A stretch of 64,000 nucleotides of DNA. It comes from Pseudomonas monteilii (GTDB lineage Bacteria > Pseudomonadota > Gammaproteobacteria > Pseudomonadales > Pseudomonadaceae). The first letter of the stretch is position 1. Every line of letters begins with the position of its first letter. Below the pieces are notes generated by a model that saw only the letters and a list, made by a program, of their open reading frames with translations, was not told the DNA's origin and did not search any database. The stretch covers positions 2,232,001 through 2,296,000 of the forward strand of contig CP013997.1 of assembly GCA_001534745.1 (NCBI GenBank), in the 5' to 3' direction. A program made the position numbers and the translations under genes. This document shows, one piece after another, positions 42,760 to 56,200 of this stretch.

Positions 42760-44198
42760 GGCAGAATCCTCACGCCCTGTACCAGGCGGTCTTCAAGGCC
42801 GAAAGCGCGGCGAAAGCCACCGCTGTTGTACAGGCAGTCGATCTGCAGGCGACGCAGATCGGCCTGGGTGCCGGCCAGTTCGAATCGGGACTGGTGGATC
42901 TCCTGCTCGGCGTTGAGCAGGTCGAGCAGCGGACGAGTACCCAGGTCCAGGTACTGCTGGCCATACAGCACCCGTGCTTCGCGAATGCCCTCCTGGCGTT
43001 GCCGCAGGGCAGCTTGCCGGTAGGCCAGGCTGGAGGTCTGCACCCGCGCCTCGGCCAGGCCCTGGCTGGCCTGCAGCACGGCGGTGTCCTGGGCCGCATC
43101 GGCAGCGGTCAGGGCATGGCCGGCGGCGCGGCTGCGGGCGCTGATCGCACCGCCTTGGTAGATCGGCACTTCGAGGCTCAGGTAGATCCCGGCCTGGGTG
43201 CGGTCGATGGCCGGGTTGTTGTCGTTGTAGCTGCTGTCCAGGTAATGGTTGACGCTCGGCTCCAGCGACAGCGTCGGGTAGGCCTCGGCCCGGGCCCGGG
43301 CCAGGTCCGCCTGGGCTTCACTGCGTTGCGCCTGGGCCACCAGCACGGCGGGCAGCAGGTTGGTGTCGGAGGGCGGGCGTTCGCAGGCCGCGGTCGGCCC
43401 GGGAGGGAAATCGTCGGTCACCTCCACGGCCGTGGTCCGGCCGATCAGCGCGCCCAATGCGGCCTGCCAGCGGGCGTACTGGGCCTTGTAGTCCTGCAGC
43501 ATGGCCACCGCGCCGTCGGCCCGGGACTGCGCCTGGATGAAGTCGGAACGGGCACTGGCGCCCAGTTCGCTGCGCTGGCGGGCCAGCTCGACGATGCGGC
43601 CGACGCCGTCGATCTGCTGGCGGGCGATGTCGATCAGCTGGGCGTAGCGTTGCACCTCGATCCAGGCATAGGCCGTCTGGCGCCCGGTCTGGTCGATGGC
43701 CAGCAGGATCTGCGCCTGGGCGCGAGCAGCGCGGGCCTTGGCCGACTCGACGGTGTTGTCCACCTTGCCGAAGTCGTAGAGCATCTGCTTGAGCGAGATG
43801 TTCAGCGCCTGGGTGTTGCGGTCGCCGCCGTAACCGGTGTCCATGCCGGTACGGATGCCGCCGCTGATCTGGGGGTAGTAGCCGGCTTCGGCGACGTTGA
43901 TGCCTTCGCCTTGCTGGTAGAGGTCGGCCACCGCCTGGGCGATGTCCGGGTGCCAGGCGATGGCCTGGCCGATGGCTTGGTCGAGGCTCAGCCGCGGACC
44001 GTCGGCGACGGTGGGCGACCGGGGTGCGGCGGCACGGCTGGCCGGCGCCTGGTGAAGTCGTTGCGGGCTCAGGTCGAGCAACGCAGGGTCTATCGTGTCG
44101 TCGGCCGCCGAGGCAGCGCGAGGGATGAGCAGTGCCAGGGTCGTCAGCAGAACGAAAGGCACGGTACGGCAGTTACTTCCGGCATGGGCTGAAATCAC
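42756..44198 (-). CDS. Type I secretion outer-membrane channel (TolC/LapE family)
   Basis: A 480-residue outer-membrane efflux protein. The signal peptide covers about residues 1-31 (FVLLTTLALLIPRAASA). Two OEP repeats follow: LDQAIGQAIAWHPDIAQAV near residue 70, and the second after a linker containing two cysteines (C276 region, CERPPSDTNLLPAVLVAQ). The C-terminal part LYGQQYLDLGTRPLLDLLNAEQE is typical. The start is a GTG at 44198 after AAGGGAATAAT; an ATG two bases upstream is followed by TGA and is not usable. The gene lies 80 bp downstream of lapF, with a strong hairpin between. Confidence 0.93.
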   Translation of the reverse strand: MISAHAGSNCRTVPFVLLTTLALLIPRAASAADDTIDPALLDLSPQRLHQAPASRAAAPRSPTVADGPRLSLDQAIGQAIAWHPDIAQAVADLYQQGEGINVAEAGYYPQISGGIRTGMDTGYGGDRNTQALNISLKQMLYDFGKVDNTVESAKARAARAQAQILLAIDQTGRQTAYAWIEVQRYAQLIDIARQQIDGVGRIVELARQRSELGASARSDFIQAQSRADGAVAMLQDYKAQYARWQAALGALIGRTTAVEVTDDFPPGPTAACERPPSDTNLLPAVLVAQAQRSEAQADLARARAEAYPTLSLEPSVNHYLDSSYNDNNPAIDRTQAGIYLSLEVPIYQGGAISARSRAAGHALTAADAAQDTAVLQASQGLAEARVQTSSLAYRQAALRQRQEGIREARVLYGQQYLDLGTRPLLDLLNAEQEIHQSRFELAGTQADLRRLQIDCLYNSGGFRRAFGLEDRLVQGVRILP

Positions 44199-44230
44199 AT
44201 TATTCCCTTACTGATCATGCTGACGCAGCG

Positions 44231-44260
44231 CGCCAGGCCGGGGTTGCCCCCGGTCTGGCG
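44231..44260. terminator. Strong hairpin between lapF and the secretion genes
   Basis: CGCCAGGCCGGGG (44231-44243) pairs with CCCCGGTCTGGCG (44248-44260) around a four-base loop, with one G-T wobble. No U-run follows in the minus direction. It most likely acts as a partial terminator or RNA-processing barrier, letting much more lapF mRNA accumulate than secretion-gene mRNA. Confidence 0.6.
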
Positions 44261-44278
44261 TGCGACGCCGTCCTTGTG

Positions 44279-47200
44279 TCAAACCACGTGTATGCCGTTC
44301 TGTACCCAGAGTTGGTGAGTCGGATCCTCCTGTGGCGTGTATTGAGTGTAGGTCAGACCTTCGGCAACCTGTAGGCCATCTGCTTTCCAATCGCCGGACA
44401 AGTGCACGCTGTCCTTGTCGTTGCCCTTGATCAGCAGGGTGCCGGCGTCGCTGTCGGTGATCGAGACCAGGTCGGCCAGGCTGACGGTGAGGTCCACGGC
44501 GCTGGTGTCGTTCAGGTCGATCACCTCGATGTGACTGAGGCGGTCCTGCAGTTCGCCCAGGTCGATCGCCGCGTCGCCACCGGCCCAGAGCAGGGTATCG
44601 GTGCCAGCGCCGCCATCGACCGAAACGAAGTCCAGGTCGCTGATGATCAAGGTGTCGTCACCGTCGCCACCGCTGAGCGTGATGGCTCCACCCTGGCTGC
44701 CATCGAGCGTGTCGTTGCCGTCGGTCCCCAGCAGCGTGTGTTCATCCGACGCCGCCAGCGCGTGGAACGCGGTGTCGTCGTCGACGCTGGCCAGGGCCAT
44801 GCGCGCAGAGCCCGCACCGGCCTGGTTCAGCCCGACCGTCAGGGTGGCGGTGTCGCTGGTGCCGTTGGGGTGCGTCAGGCGGTAGGTGAAGGTGTCCGTC
44901 TGGCCGATCACCGTCGAGCTGAGCCCGGCGTTCAAGGTGTAGGCATAACTGCCATCGGCCTTGACCAGCAAGGTGCCGTAGGTTCCGGCGATGCTGGTGC
45001 CGTTGTAGCCTGGCTGCACGTAGGTGTTGGCGGCTGCCAGCACCGACAGCGTGGTGAAGGCCGAACCGAGCACGTCGGCGCCGCCACCGGCGGTGTCGGT
45101 GAGCAGGTTGCCGGTCACCGGCGTGTAGCTGCCGACCACGAACTGGTTGGTGTAGGTGGCCACGTTGGTGAGGCTGACGTTGAGGCTGGTCAGCACCGCC
45201 AGGCCCCCGACGCTGACGTTGACCCGGTAGGTGCCCGGGGTCTGGTCTTCGATGATCACGCCCCGACTGCCGCCGCCCAAGGTGACCAGGGCCGCGCCGT
45301 TCCAGCTCTTGACCAGCACGTACTGCCCGGTCGCCGTGTTGAGCTTGGACAGGCTCAGGTTGAGCGAGGCAGACAGCGAGGCCAGGCTGGTGGACGACAA
45401 GGTCAGGGTCAGGTCACTGAGGGTGTTGGGGCTGACGGTGAACCCGTACTGCCCCGAACCGCCGGTGAGCGCGACCGAGGTGACCGTCCCCAGGTTGGTC
45501 GTGGTGGTGGTCTCCAGGTTGGCCAGGCTGATGCGGGTGCTGGCCAGGTCGTTGGTGGCATCGACCACCACGGCCGGGGCCGCCAGGTTGGCGTTGTTCC
45601 AGACCTCCACCGCCTGCGGGCTGTCGATCCGCACGTAGAGCGTCGCGGTGTCGGACAGGCCGTTCGGGTGCACCAGCTGGTAGTTGAACACATCGACCTT
45701 GCCGACGCTGCTGGCCGTACCGGTGGCGCGGTAGCTGTAGTTGCCCTGGCCGTCGAGGGTCAGGGTGCCGTACAGGCCTTGCACCACCGTGCCGGTCCCG
45801 GCGTTGACGTAGGTGCTGCCGCTTTGCACGCGCAGCACCGCGCCGTTGTCCGGGCCGGTGATGTCGGCCGTGCCGTCGGTGCCCAGGTCGGTGATCACGT
45901 TGCCGGTGATCGCCGCGCCCGCCGTGCCCTGGAACTGGGTCAGGCTGGTGACGTCCAGGCGCAGGTTGGAGTCGATGTTGGTGATCACGCTGACGCTGTT
46001 GCTGACGAAGTTCAGGCGGTACTCGCCGGCCTGCAGGGTACCGGCGCTGATGCGCACGCCGGTGCCGCTGAGCAGTTGCAGGTCGAGCAGGCCGCCGCTG
46101 CCGGTGGTACCGATGGTCTGCCAGACCCCACTGGCATCCTTGACCTGCAGGTTGTAAGTCGCCTGGGTGCTCAGGTCGAGCACGCCAGCGTTGGTCAGGG
46201 TCAACGTCGGCCTCGCGGTGGTACCGGCCGCCACGGTGAAGTTGAAGGTATGGGTGAAGCCCACGCCGAGCAGCGTGGGGAAGGTCTCGTTCTGGTTGCT
46301 CACCGACGTCACCGGCGCCAGGGTCACCGTGGCCGTGGTCAGGTTGTCGCTGGCCACCACCGGGCGGTCGGCGTCGATGTCCGGCGCCACCAGGGTCGCC
46401 GCTGGCGACGCATTGCCACGCCCGTCGGTGACCACTACGGTCAGGGTCTCACCGTTGATCTGCGCGGCGCGCAGGCCGACGCTGAAGCTGCCGTTGGCTT
46501 GCGCCACCGCCGTGCCCAGCACCGTGCCGCCCAGCCCACGCACGCTGACCGTGGCGCCGACCTCGGCGGCCCCGGACAAGGTCAGGCCGTCGGTGCTCAA
46601 CTGCAATCCACTGGCGGCTACCGGTGGCGTCGTGTCCGGCGCGTTGATGACCAGGGCAGGCGACACGTTGCCGGCCGCGTCCAGCTGGGTCAGCGTCAGG
46701 GCCTGGAAGTTGGTCAGCGGCGGGTTCAGTGCCAGTGACCAGCTGCCATTGGCGGCCACCACGGCCGTGCCCAGCTCGGCGGCGCCGTTCTTGACCACGA
46801 TGCGATCACCGGCAATACCGGTGCCGCTGACCAGGGTGCCCACGGCGTTGACCGTGGCGCTGGCCGGAGCCACCGGTGGGGTGGTGTCCGGCGCGGTGAT
46901 CACGGCCGGGGCCGAGACGTTCTGCGCGGCATCGGTCAGGCGCACGTTGAGCAGCTGCCCATCGAGTTGCGGCGTCGACAGGGTGACGCTGAACTGGCCC
47001 GTGGCACCCACCGTCGCGGTACCCAGGGTCTGGCCAGCGGCATTGGTCACCGTCACCTGGGCGCCGACCTCGCCGGTCCCGCTCAGGGTGACGCCGTTAC
47101 CGGTAATGGCCAGGTTGCCTGCCAAAGCCGGTGGCGTGGTGTCACCGGCCGTGGTGGTGACCGTTGGCGACAGGTTGCCCGCCGCGTCGGCCTGCCGCAC

Positions 47201-50200
47201 CGTCAGCACTTGGCCGTTGGTCTGCGGGCTGGCCAGCAGGACGCTGAAGTTGCCGTCGGCGCCGACCCGCGCGCTGCCCAGCGCCACACCGGCCGCCGTG
47301 CTGACCGAGACGATCGCACCCGCTTCGCCGGTACCGGTCAGTTGCAGGCCGTTGCCGACCAGCGCCAGGTTGCCCGGCGCTACCGGCGGCGTGGTGTCCG
47401 CCGCGACCAGAGTCGCCACGCCAGAGACGTTGGTGGCCGCATCGGTGAGGGTCACGCCCAGGGACTGACCATTGGTCTGGGGTGGCGTCAAGGTGATGGC
47501 GAAGGTGCCGTCGGCGGCGACCGTGCCCAGGCCCAGCAAGGTGGTGCCACTGGTGACGCGCACCACTGCACCGGCCTCGCCGGTCCCGGTCAGGCGGGTG
47601 CCGGCCGCGTTGAGCGCCAGGTTGGTGGCCAGCACGGGCGCGGTGGTGTCGGCGGCGGTGAGCTGCACGACGGGCGAACGGTTGGCACCGCCGTCGACCT
47701 GCACGGCGCTCAGCACCTGGCCGTTGGTTTGCGCACTGCTCAAGGTCACGCTGAACAGACCGTTGGCGCCGACCACCGCGCGGCCCAGTTCCACACCGGC
47801 CGCGTTGGTGATGATGGCCGTGGCACCGGCTTCGCCGCTGCCGTTGACGATCGTGCCCGCGCCGTTGAGCGACACGTTGGCCAAGGCCACCGGCGGCGTG
47901 GTGTCGGCGGCGATGACGATGGCCGGCAAGGAAGGCCCGACCAGCGCGATGTTGGCGGTCACCGTCAGGCTCTGGCCGTTGGTCTGCGGCGCGCTCAACT
48001 GCACGCTGAACGTGCCGTTGTCGGCCACCGTGGTGGAGCCGAGCAGGGTGGTGCGATCGGCCCCGAACACGTCGATCCGCACGTTGGGCGTCGCACGGCC
48101 GGTCAGCGTGGTGCCGGCCAGGTCCAGGACCAGGTTGGTCGGCGTTTCCGGCGGCAGAATCAGCGGCACGGTGATGGTCGCCACGGACGAAGGATTGTTC
48201 GACGCATCCACCTGCGTCACGTTGAGCACCTGCAGGAACGACGCCGCAGGCGACAAGGTCACCACGAAGGTCCCATCGGCACCGACCACGGCAGAGCCAA
48301 GCGCGGTACCGTTGCCAATTCGCACCGTCACCGTGGCCCCGGCTTCGCCGCGACCGAACAGCTGGTTGAAGCCTGCGTTGAGCGACAGGTCGGTCACCGG
48401 CAGCGGTGGCGTGACGTCCGGCGAGGTGATCACCAGAGGCGTGGAGACGTTGTTGGCGGCGTCACGGACCGTGATGGTCAAGGGCGCGCCGGTCTCCTGC
48501 GGCGTGGTGTAGACCACGGCGAAGCTGCCGTTGGCCTCGACCACGGCAGTGCCGACCACCGTGCCACTGGCCGTGGTCACGGTGACGCGAGCACCGGCCT
48601 CGGCCGTACCGATGAGGAAGCCGACCTCGCTCGTCTCGATCACTGGCACGCCCGGTGGCGTGACATCACGGGCGGTCAAGCTCGCCGACGGCGACACGTT
48701 GCCGGCCGCGTCGACCTGCACGAGCGACAACGCCTGGCCGTTGAGCTGCGGGCTGGCCAGGGTGACCGCGAAGGTCCCGTCGCCACCTACCGTGGCCGTA
48801 CCCAGTACGCCGCCGACCCCGTTCACCCGGACCGTGGCGCCGGCTTCGCCGGTGCCGGACAGCACCAGGCCGTTGACGCTCAGCGTCAGGTCGGCGACGG
48901 CGATCGGCGCGGTGGTGTCAGGTGCCTGCAAGGCCACCGTTGGCGAGCTGTTGCCAGCCGCATCGACCTGGCGCACGGTCAAGGTCTGACCGTTGGCCTG
49001 AACGCTGGACAAGGTGACGCTGAAACGTCCGTCGGCCCCGACCTGGGCCACGCCCAGCACGGTCTGGTCGGCGGCCGTGACCTGCACCCGCGCACCGGCT
49101 TCGCCGACACCCGTCACGGCCAGTCCGGAGGCCGCCAGGGCGAGGTTGGTCGGCACCGCAGGCGGTGTGGTGTCCGGCGCCGTCAGGCTGACCGCCGTGG
49201 CGGTGTTGCCCGCCGCATCGGCCTGCACCACGCTCAACAGCTGACCGTTGACCTGCGCCGGGCTGAGGGTGACGACGAAGTTGCCGCTGGCATCGACCGT
49301 CGCGGTGCCCAGGCGGGTGGCGCCGCGGAAGACCTCCACGGTGGCGCCTGCCTCACCGAGGCCCGACAGCTGAGTACCGGCCAGGTTGATGGCCAGGCCG
49401 GTCACCGCGTTTGGCGCGGTGATGTCAGGCACGGTCAGGTTGCTGACCGGCGAGAGGTTGCCCGCCGGATCGATGACCACCACCGCGAGCGCTTCGCCGT
49501 TGACCAGGGCCGGGGTGAGGGTGACGCTGAAGGTGCCGTTGGCACCCACCGTCACCGTGTCGATGACCTCGCCACCGACCCGGCTGACACGTACCTGCGC
49601 ACCGGCCTCGGCGCTGCCGGTGAGGGCCGTGCCGTTGCTGGCGACCGCCAGGTTGGTGGCGGCGGCCGGCGGCGTCAGGTCCGGGGCAGTGAGGGCGGTG
49701 ATCGGGCTCAGGTTGCCCTGGCCGTCGGCCTGCTGCACGTTCAGGGCCTGCAGGTTGATCTGCGGCGTGTTCAGGGTGATGGCGAAGCTGCCATCGGCCT
49801 GCACGGTACCACTGCCCAGCACGGTGCCGGTGGCGCCGCGCACGGTGACCTGGGCGCCCGCTTCACCGGTACCGGTGACCACGCTGCCGGCGGCGTTGAT
49901 GGCCACGTTCTGCAGGGCCAGCGGTGCGGTGATGTCCGGCGCCACCAGGTTCGACGTCGGCGAGACGTTGCCGCTGGCATCGGCCTGCACCAGGGTGACG
50001 GCCTCGCCATTGGCCTGCGGCGTCGTGAGGACCAGGGTGAAGGCGCCGGTCGCGCCGACCACCACGGTGCCCAGGCTGTCGCCTGCGGCATTGCGTGCCG
50101 TGACCACGGCCCCGGCTTCGCCACGCCCGGTGATGCTGGTGCCGGTGCCGTTGAACGCCAGGTTGCTCAGCGCCAGCGGTGCAGTGGTGTCGATGGCCGT

Positions 50201-53200
50201 GGCGTCGGTGATCGGCGACACGTTGCCCGCGGCATCGGTGAGGGTCACGTCCAGGGCCTGGCCGTTGATCTGCGGCGGGGTCAGGGTGACGGCGAAGGTG
50301 CCGTCGACCCGCACCACGCCCGTGCCCAGCACCAGGCCGGCGGCGTTGGTGACCGTCACCCTGCTGCCCGCTTCGCCCACACCGGTGATCAGCGTGCCGG
50401 TCTGGTCGATCGCCACGTCGGTCGCCGCCAGCGGCGCCTGACGGTCGGCGGCGAGCAGGGTGACGGCAGCCGATTCGTTACCGGCGCCATCGGTCTGGGT
50501 CAGGCTCAGGGTCTGCCCGTTGAGTTGCGCCGTGTCGAGGGTGACGCTGAAGCGCCCGTCGGCTCCGACCACGGCCGTGCCCAGGTCCAGGCCATTGGCA
50601 TCGCTGACGATGACGCGGGCACCGGTTTCGCCACGCCCGGTCACGGTCAGGCCGTCGAGCGACAGTTGGTAGTCGGTCAAGGCGGCCGGTGGTGTGAGGT
50701 CGGCGGCGATCAGCTGATTGGGGCCCGAATTGATGCCATCGGCGTTGCTGGCGTTGACGGTGAGGACCTCGCCATTGAGCTGGGCGGCGGTCAGGTTCAC
50801 CCGGAAGCTGCCATCCGGATTGACCTGGGCCACGCCGAGCAACTGGCCGTCGAGCGCATGCACGGCGATGCTCGAACCCGGCGTGCCGGTACCGGTCACC
50901 ACCAGGCCATTGGCGCTCAGGGCCAGATCGCTCGGGGTGTCCGGTGCCAGTTCGCCCGGCGCGGTGATCACCACGGGGCCGGAGACGTTACCGGCCGCGT
51001 CGCTCTGCGCCACGCTGAGGACCGTACCGGGCTGCACCGGCGGTATCAGCGGAATGTTGAAGGTGCCGTTGGCGGTGACGGTGGCGCTGCCCGAAGGCAC
51101 GCCCGAGGCACTGCGCACGGTGATCAGCGCGCCGGGCTCGCCCAGGCCGCTGAGGGTGCTGCCATCCACCGACACCGACAGGTCCATCGGAATGCCCGGT
51201 GCGGTGAGGTCGACGGCCGTCAGGAGGGTCGATGGCGAGACGTTGCCGGCGGCATCGCGCGCCGTCACGCTCAGGACCTGGCCATCGAGCTGTGCCTGCT
51301 CCAGGGTGAGCTGGAACCGGCCCGTGGCATTGACCACGGTGCGCCCCAGCACGCGGCCGTCGAACGCGCTGACGGTGACGGTGCTGCCGGCTTCGGCGCT
51401 GCCGCTGAACTGCAGGCCGTTGACGCTGAGGGCCAGCTCGCTGGGCGCGGCGGGCGGGGTCAGGTCTGGCGCGATCAGGTCGATGGCCGGTCCTTCGTTG
51501 CCGGGTGGATCCTCCTGGTTGATGGTCAACGGCTCGGCGTTGATCTGCGCCGGGTTCAGGGTGACGCTGAACGAGCCGTTGGCATTGACCAACGCCGAGC
51601 CCAGCTCGGTGCCGTCCAGGCCGCGCACGAACACCGTCGCGCCCGGTTCGCCCTTGCCGGTGACGATCTGCCCGTCGCCGTTGATGACGACGTTGGTCAG
51701 GGCGGCCGGCGCGCTGATGTCCGGTGCATTGACCAGGGCATCGACGGAGACGTTGCCGGCCGCATCGACCTGGACCACCTCGACCGTCTGGCCATTGGCC
51801 GGTGCTGGTTCAAGGCGGACCGAGAAGTCGCCACTGGCGGCGACGGTGGCGGTGCCGAGCAAGGTGCCGCTGGCATCGCGCACTTCGACCCGCGCCCCGA
51901 CTTCACCGCGACCGACCAGCACGCTGCCGTCGCCGCTGACCGAGAGGTCGGTGACCGCCGCCGGTGGCGTGCGGTCAGGCGTGAGCAAGGCCGTGGCCGG
52001 TGAGGTGTTGTCGGCGGCATCGGTCAGCTCGACGCGCAAGGTCGCGCCGGTCAGCTGCGGTGCCGGCAGGGTCACGCGGAAGGCACCGCTGGCATCGACC
52101 ACGCCATCAGCCAGCACGGTGCCGTCGGCACTGCGCACCTGGACACTCGCGCCGGCCTCGCCACGGCCGCTGACCACGGTGCCTGCGGCGTTGAGCACGA
52201 CATCGGTCGGAGCGGCCGGGGGCTGGATGTCCGGCGCGTTCAGGGAGGTACCGGCCGAGACATTGCCGGCGGCGTCGGTCAGCGTCAGCGTCAAGGCCTG
52301 GCCGTTGGCCTGGGCCGGCGTCAGGGTGACGGTGAAGACCCCCGCCGGGCTGACCGTGGCCGTGCCGAGCAGCGTGCCGTTGGCATCGGTGACGCGCACC
52401 GAAGCGCCGGCTTCGCCACGCCCGCTGATCGCGCTGCCATCGGCGGCCACCACGGTGGTGACCGGTGCCTCGGGCGCGGTGGTGTCGGCCGCGACCAGCG
52501 AGGTCGAGACCGAGGTCTGATCGCCGAGGGTGACGCTGGCGTTGAGGGTCTGACCGTTGGTCTGCGCAGGCGACAGGGTGACGCTGAAGGTGCCGTCGGC
52601 CGCGACCGCCGCCGAGGTGCCCAGCACCACGCCGCCCAGCCCGAGGACGGTCACCGAGCCGCCGGCCGTCGCGCTGCCGGTAAGGGTCAGGCCATCGGCG
52701 GACAGCTGCAGGTTCGTCGGCGGTGCCAGCTCCGTGCCCAGCGGGCCGTCGAGCGCGACGGCCGTGGCCTCGTTGCCAGCCTCGTCACGGGCGACGACCG
52801 ACAGGGCATCGCCGGTGATTGCCGGTGGATCGAGGGTGATCACGAAGACACCCGCGTCATCGACCGTGGCGGTGCCCAGTGTCGCGCCGCCACGGGTGAC
52901 GGTGACCAGGCTGCCCGGGTCGCCGTTACCGGAGACCGTCACGCCGTCGGCGCTGATCTGCACGGCGCTGACAGGTGCCGGTGGCGTGGTGTCGTCGGCC
53001 ACCAGGTCCACGGGCAGGGAGGTGCGGTCGCCGTCGATGGCCACGACTTGCAGCGTCTCGCCGTCCAGTTGCGGGGCGTTCAAGGTGATGTCGAAGGTGC
53101 CGTCATTGGCGACGACGTCGCGGCCGAGCAGGGTGCCATCGGCACTGCGCACCTCGACCGTGGCGCCGGCTGCCGCGTTGCCGCTGAGCACGGTGCCGGT

Positions 53201-56200
53201 GGCATCCAGGAGCAGGGCCGACGGTTGTGCCAGCAGAACGACCGGGGCATCGACCTCGGCCGAAGACGAGACGTTGTCGGCGGCGTCGGTCTGCACCACG
53301 GTCAGGGTCTGGCCGCTGACCTGGGCCGTGTCCAGGGCGATGCTGAAGCTGCCGTCGGCGGCGACGGTGGCACTGCCCAGGGCGGCACCATTGGCGCCGG
53401 TCACGGTGACCCGCGCGCCGACTTCGCCGGTACCGGTCAAGGTCGCGCCATTGCTGGACACGGCCAGGTTCTGCACCGGTTCCGGTGGGGTGATGTCGCG
53501 TGCCTGCAACGGCACGCTGGGCGAGACGTTGTCGCTGGCATCGACCTGGGCCACGCTCAGGGCCTGGCCATTGAGCTGCGCGGTGTCCAGGGTCAGCGCG
53601 AAGCGGCCGTCGGCCTCCACCGTACCGGTGCCGATGATCGCGCCACTGGTGTCGCGCACCTGGACCGTGGCGCCGGGTTCGCCGGCACCGGTCAGGCTCA
53701 GGCCATCGTCGGCCAGCACCAGGTCGGTGACGGCGTCGGGGGCCTGGATGTCCGGGGCGTTGACGTTGACTTCAGGCGACACGTTGCCGGCGGCGTCGGT
53801 CTGGGTGAGGGTCAGTGCCTGGCCATTGGCCTGAACCGGCGTCAGGGTGATCTGGAAGCGGCCATTGTCGCCGACCTGGCCGGTGCCCACGCGCTGGCCT
53901 TCGGCGAAGACCTCGACACGGGCACCGACTTCGCCCGTCCCCGAGGCGATCGAGCCGTCTGCGGAGATGGAAACGTCCACCAGCGCCGCGGGCGGCGTGG
54001 TGTCGGCCGCCACGGCCAGGACCGGTTCGGAGCGGTTGCCGGCGGGATCGATCTGCACCACTTGCAGCGGCTGGCCAGCCGCCGGTGCGGCGGTCAGCGG
54101 CACCACGAAGCTGCCGTCGGCGGTCACGGTGGTGCTGCCGACCACGGCGCCGCTGTCATCACGGACCACCACCTGGGCGCCTGGCTCACCGCGACCGCTG
54201 AGCTGGTCGCCGGACGCCTCGACCACGAGGTCGGTGACCGCTGCAGGTATCGTCGTGTCCGGCGCGACCAAGTTGACCGGGTCGCTGCTCTGGCCGGCTG
54301 GCGAGGTGCCGATTACCGACAGCGACTCGCCATTGGTCTGCGCGGTGTTCAGCGGCACCGTGAAGACGCCGTCGGTACCGACCGTGGCGCTGCCGAGCAC
54401 CGCACCGTCGGCATCGCGAACGGTGATGGTCGAGCCGGCCTGGCCGATGCCACTCAGTTGTGTGCCGCTGGCGTCGAGGGTCACGCCGCCTGGCAGCAGG
54501 GGGTTGAGCACATCGGGGGCGTTGACCACCGCAGGCGCTGAGGCATTGCCGCTGGCGTCGGTGAGCGTCACCTCCAGGCGTTCGCCCTGGTTCTGCGCCA
54601 CGGGCAGGGTGATCGAGAAGGTGCCCGTCGGTCCGACGTCGCCGGTAGCGATGATGGCGCCATCGGCCCCGCGCACGGTGACCGAGGCGCCTGCTTCACC
54701 TTGACCGGACAGCACCAGGCCGTTGGGGTTGACCGCCAGGGTGTCGGCAGGCGCAGGAGGGGTGCTGTCGGTGGCCGTGATCGCCGTTGGCAGCGATTCA
54801 CCGGCAGGGTTCAGCACGACGACGTTGAGGGCCTGGCCGTTGGTCTGTGCCGTGGCGATCGGCACGTTGAAGGTGCCATCGTCGTCGACCACGGCGCTGC
54901 CGAGCACGTTGCCGTCGGCATCACGGACTTCCACAGTACTGCCGGGGGCACCGGTGCCGGTGACGGTCGTGCCCTGGGCATCGATGGTCACGCCCGTGGC
55001 CGGGGTCGGCGCATCGATGCCTGGCGCTTCGGCCGAGGCTTCATCGGACGCCAGGCCCGAGGCATCGACCTGCACCACCGTCACGGCCTGGCCTTCGGCC
55101 AGTGGGGGTGCCAGATCGACCCGGAAGCCGCCCGTGTCATCCACGGTACTGGTGCCCAGGACCGTACCGGCCTGATCGCGGACGGTCACCGCGGCCCCGA
55201 CCTGGCCCTTGCCGGCCAGGCTGGCGCCATCGGGGCTAATCACCAGGGCGGTGACCGCGGCCGGTGGCGTGAGGTCTGGTGCGGCGAGCGTTTCGCCAGG
55301 GGCGACGTTGCCCCGAGCATCGACGGCCGTGACGTCGAGGGCCTGGCCATCGGTCTGGCCGGGCGAAAGGCTGACCACGAAGGTGCCGTCCACCGCGGTC
55401 ACCGCCGAGCCGAGCAGGCGCCCACCGAAGCTGCGCACGAAGATGCGCAGACCGGGCGTGGCGCGGCCGGTGAGGAAGGCGCCGTCCGCAGACACCGCCA
55501 GGTCGGCCGGTGCCTGCGGCTGGATCAGGTTGGGGGCCAGCAACGCGGTGGCGGTCGAGACGTTGCCCGACAGGTCGGTCAAGGTGACGCTCAAGGGTTG
55601 GCCGATGTCCTGGGCGGGTGTCAGCACCACGGCGAACGCCCCATCGCTGCCCACGACGCTGGTGCCGAGCAGCACGCCCGCCCCATTGGTGACGGTGACC
55701 AAGGTGCCGACTTCGCCGCTGCCAGTGATCAGGTTGCCGTTGGCGTTGATCGCCACGTTCGCGGCCGCATCTGGCGCGACGGTGTCAGTCGGCGTGCCCG
55801 GAGCGGTGACCGCTGCCGGCGTCGACGCGTTGCCAGCGGTGTCGGTAGCGATCACCGACACGCTCTGGCCGGGGTTCAGGGCCGGCGACAGGACCAGGGT
55901 GAAGCTGCCATCGGCGGCGGCGACCGCCGTGCCTAGCACGCTGTTGCCCAGCCCGCGCACCTGGACGGTGGCACCGGCCTCGGCCGTGCCGGTAAGACGG
56001 GTGCCGTCGTCGTTGAAGACCAGGTCGGTCGGCGCAGCCGGTGGCGTCACGTCGGAGCTGGTGAACGGCACCGACGGCGAGGTGCCGTCAGCCGTGGCCT
56101 GGGTCACGCTGAGGACTTCGCCGTCCAGCTGTGGCGAGGCCAGGTCGACGCTGAAGGTCCCGTCGCCGGCCACCGTGGCGGTGCCCAGCACGCTGCCATC

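Noticed and set aside
44402..46738. 778-codon plus-strand open frame opposite the lapF C-terminus
   Set aside because: Composition is that of an antisense frame of high-GC DNA (rich in Gly, Arg, Val, Gln, His), with no domain and no ribosome site. The minus frame is the real gene.
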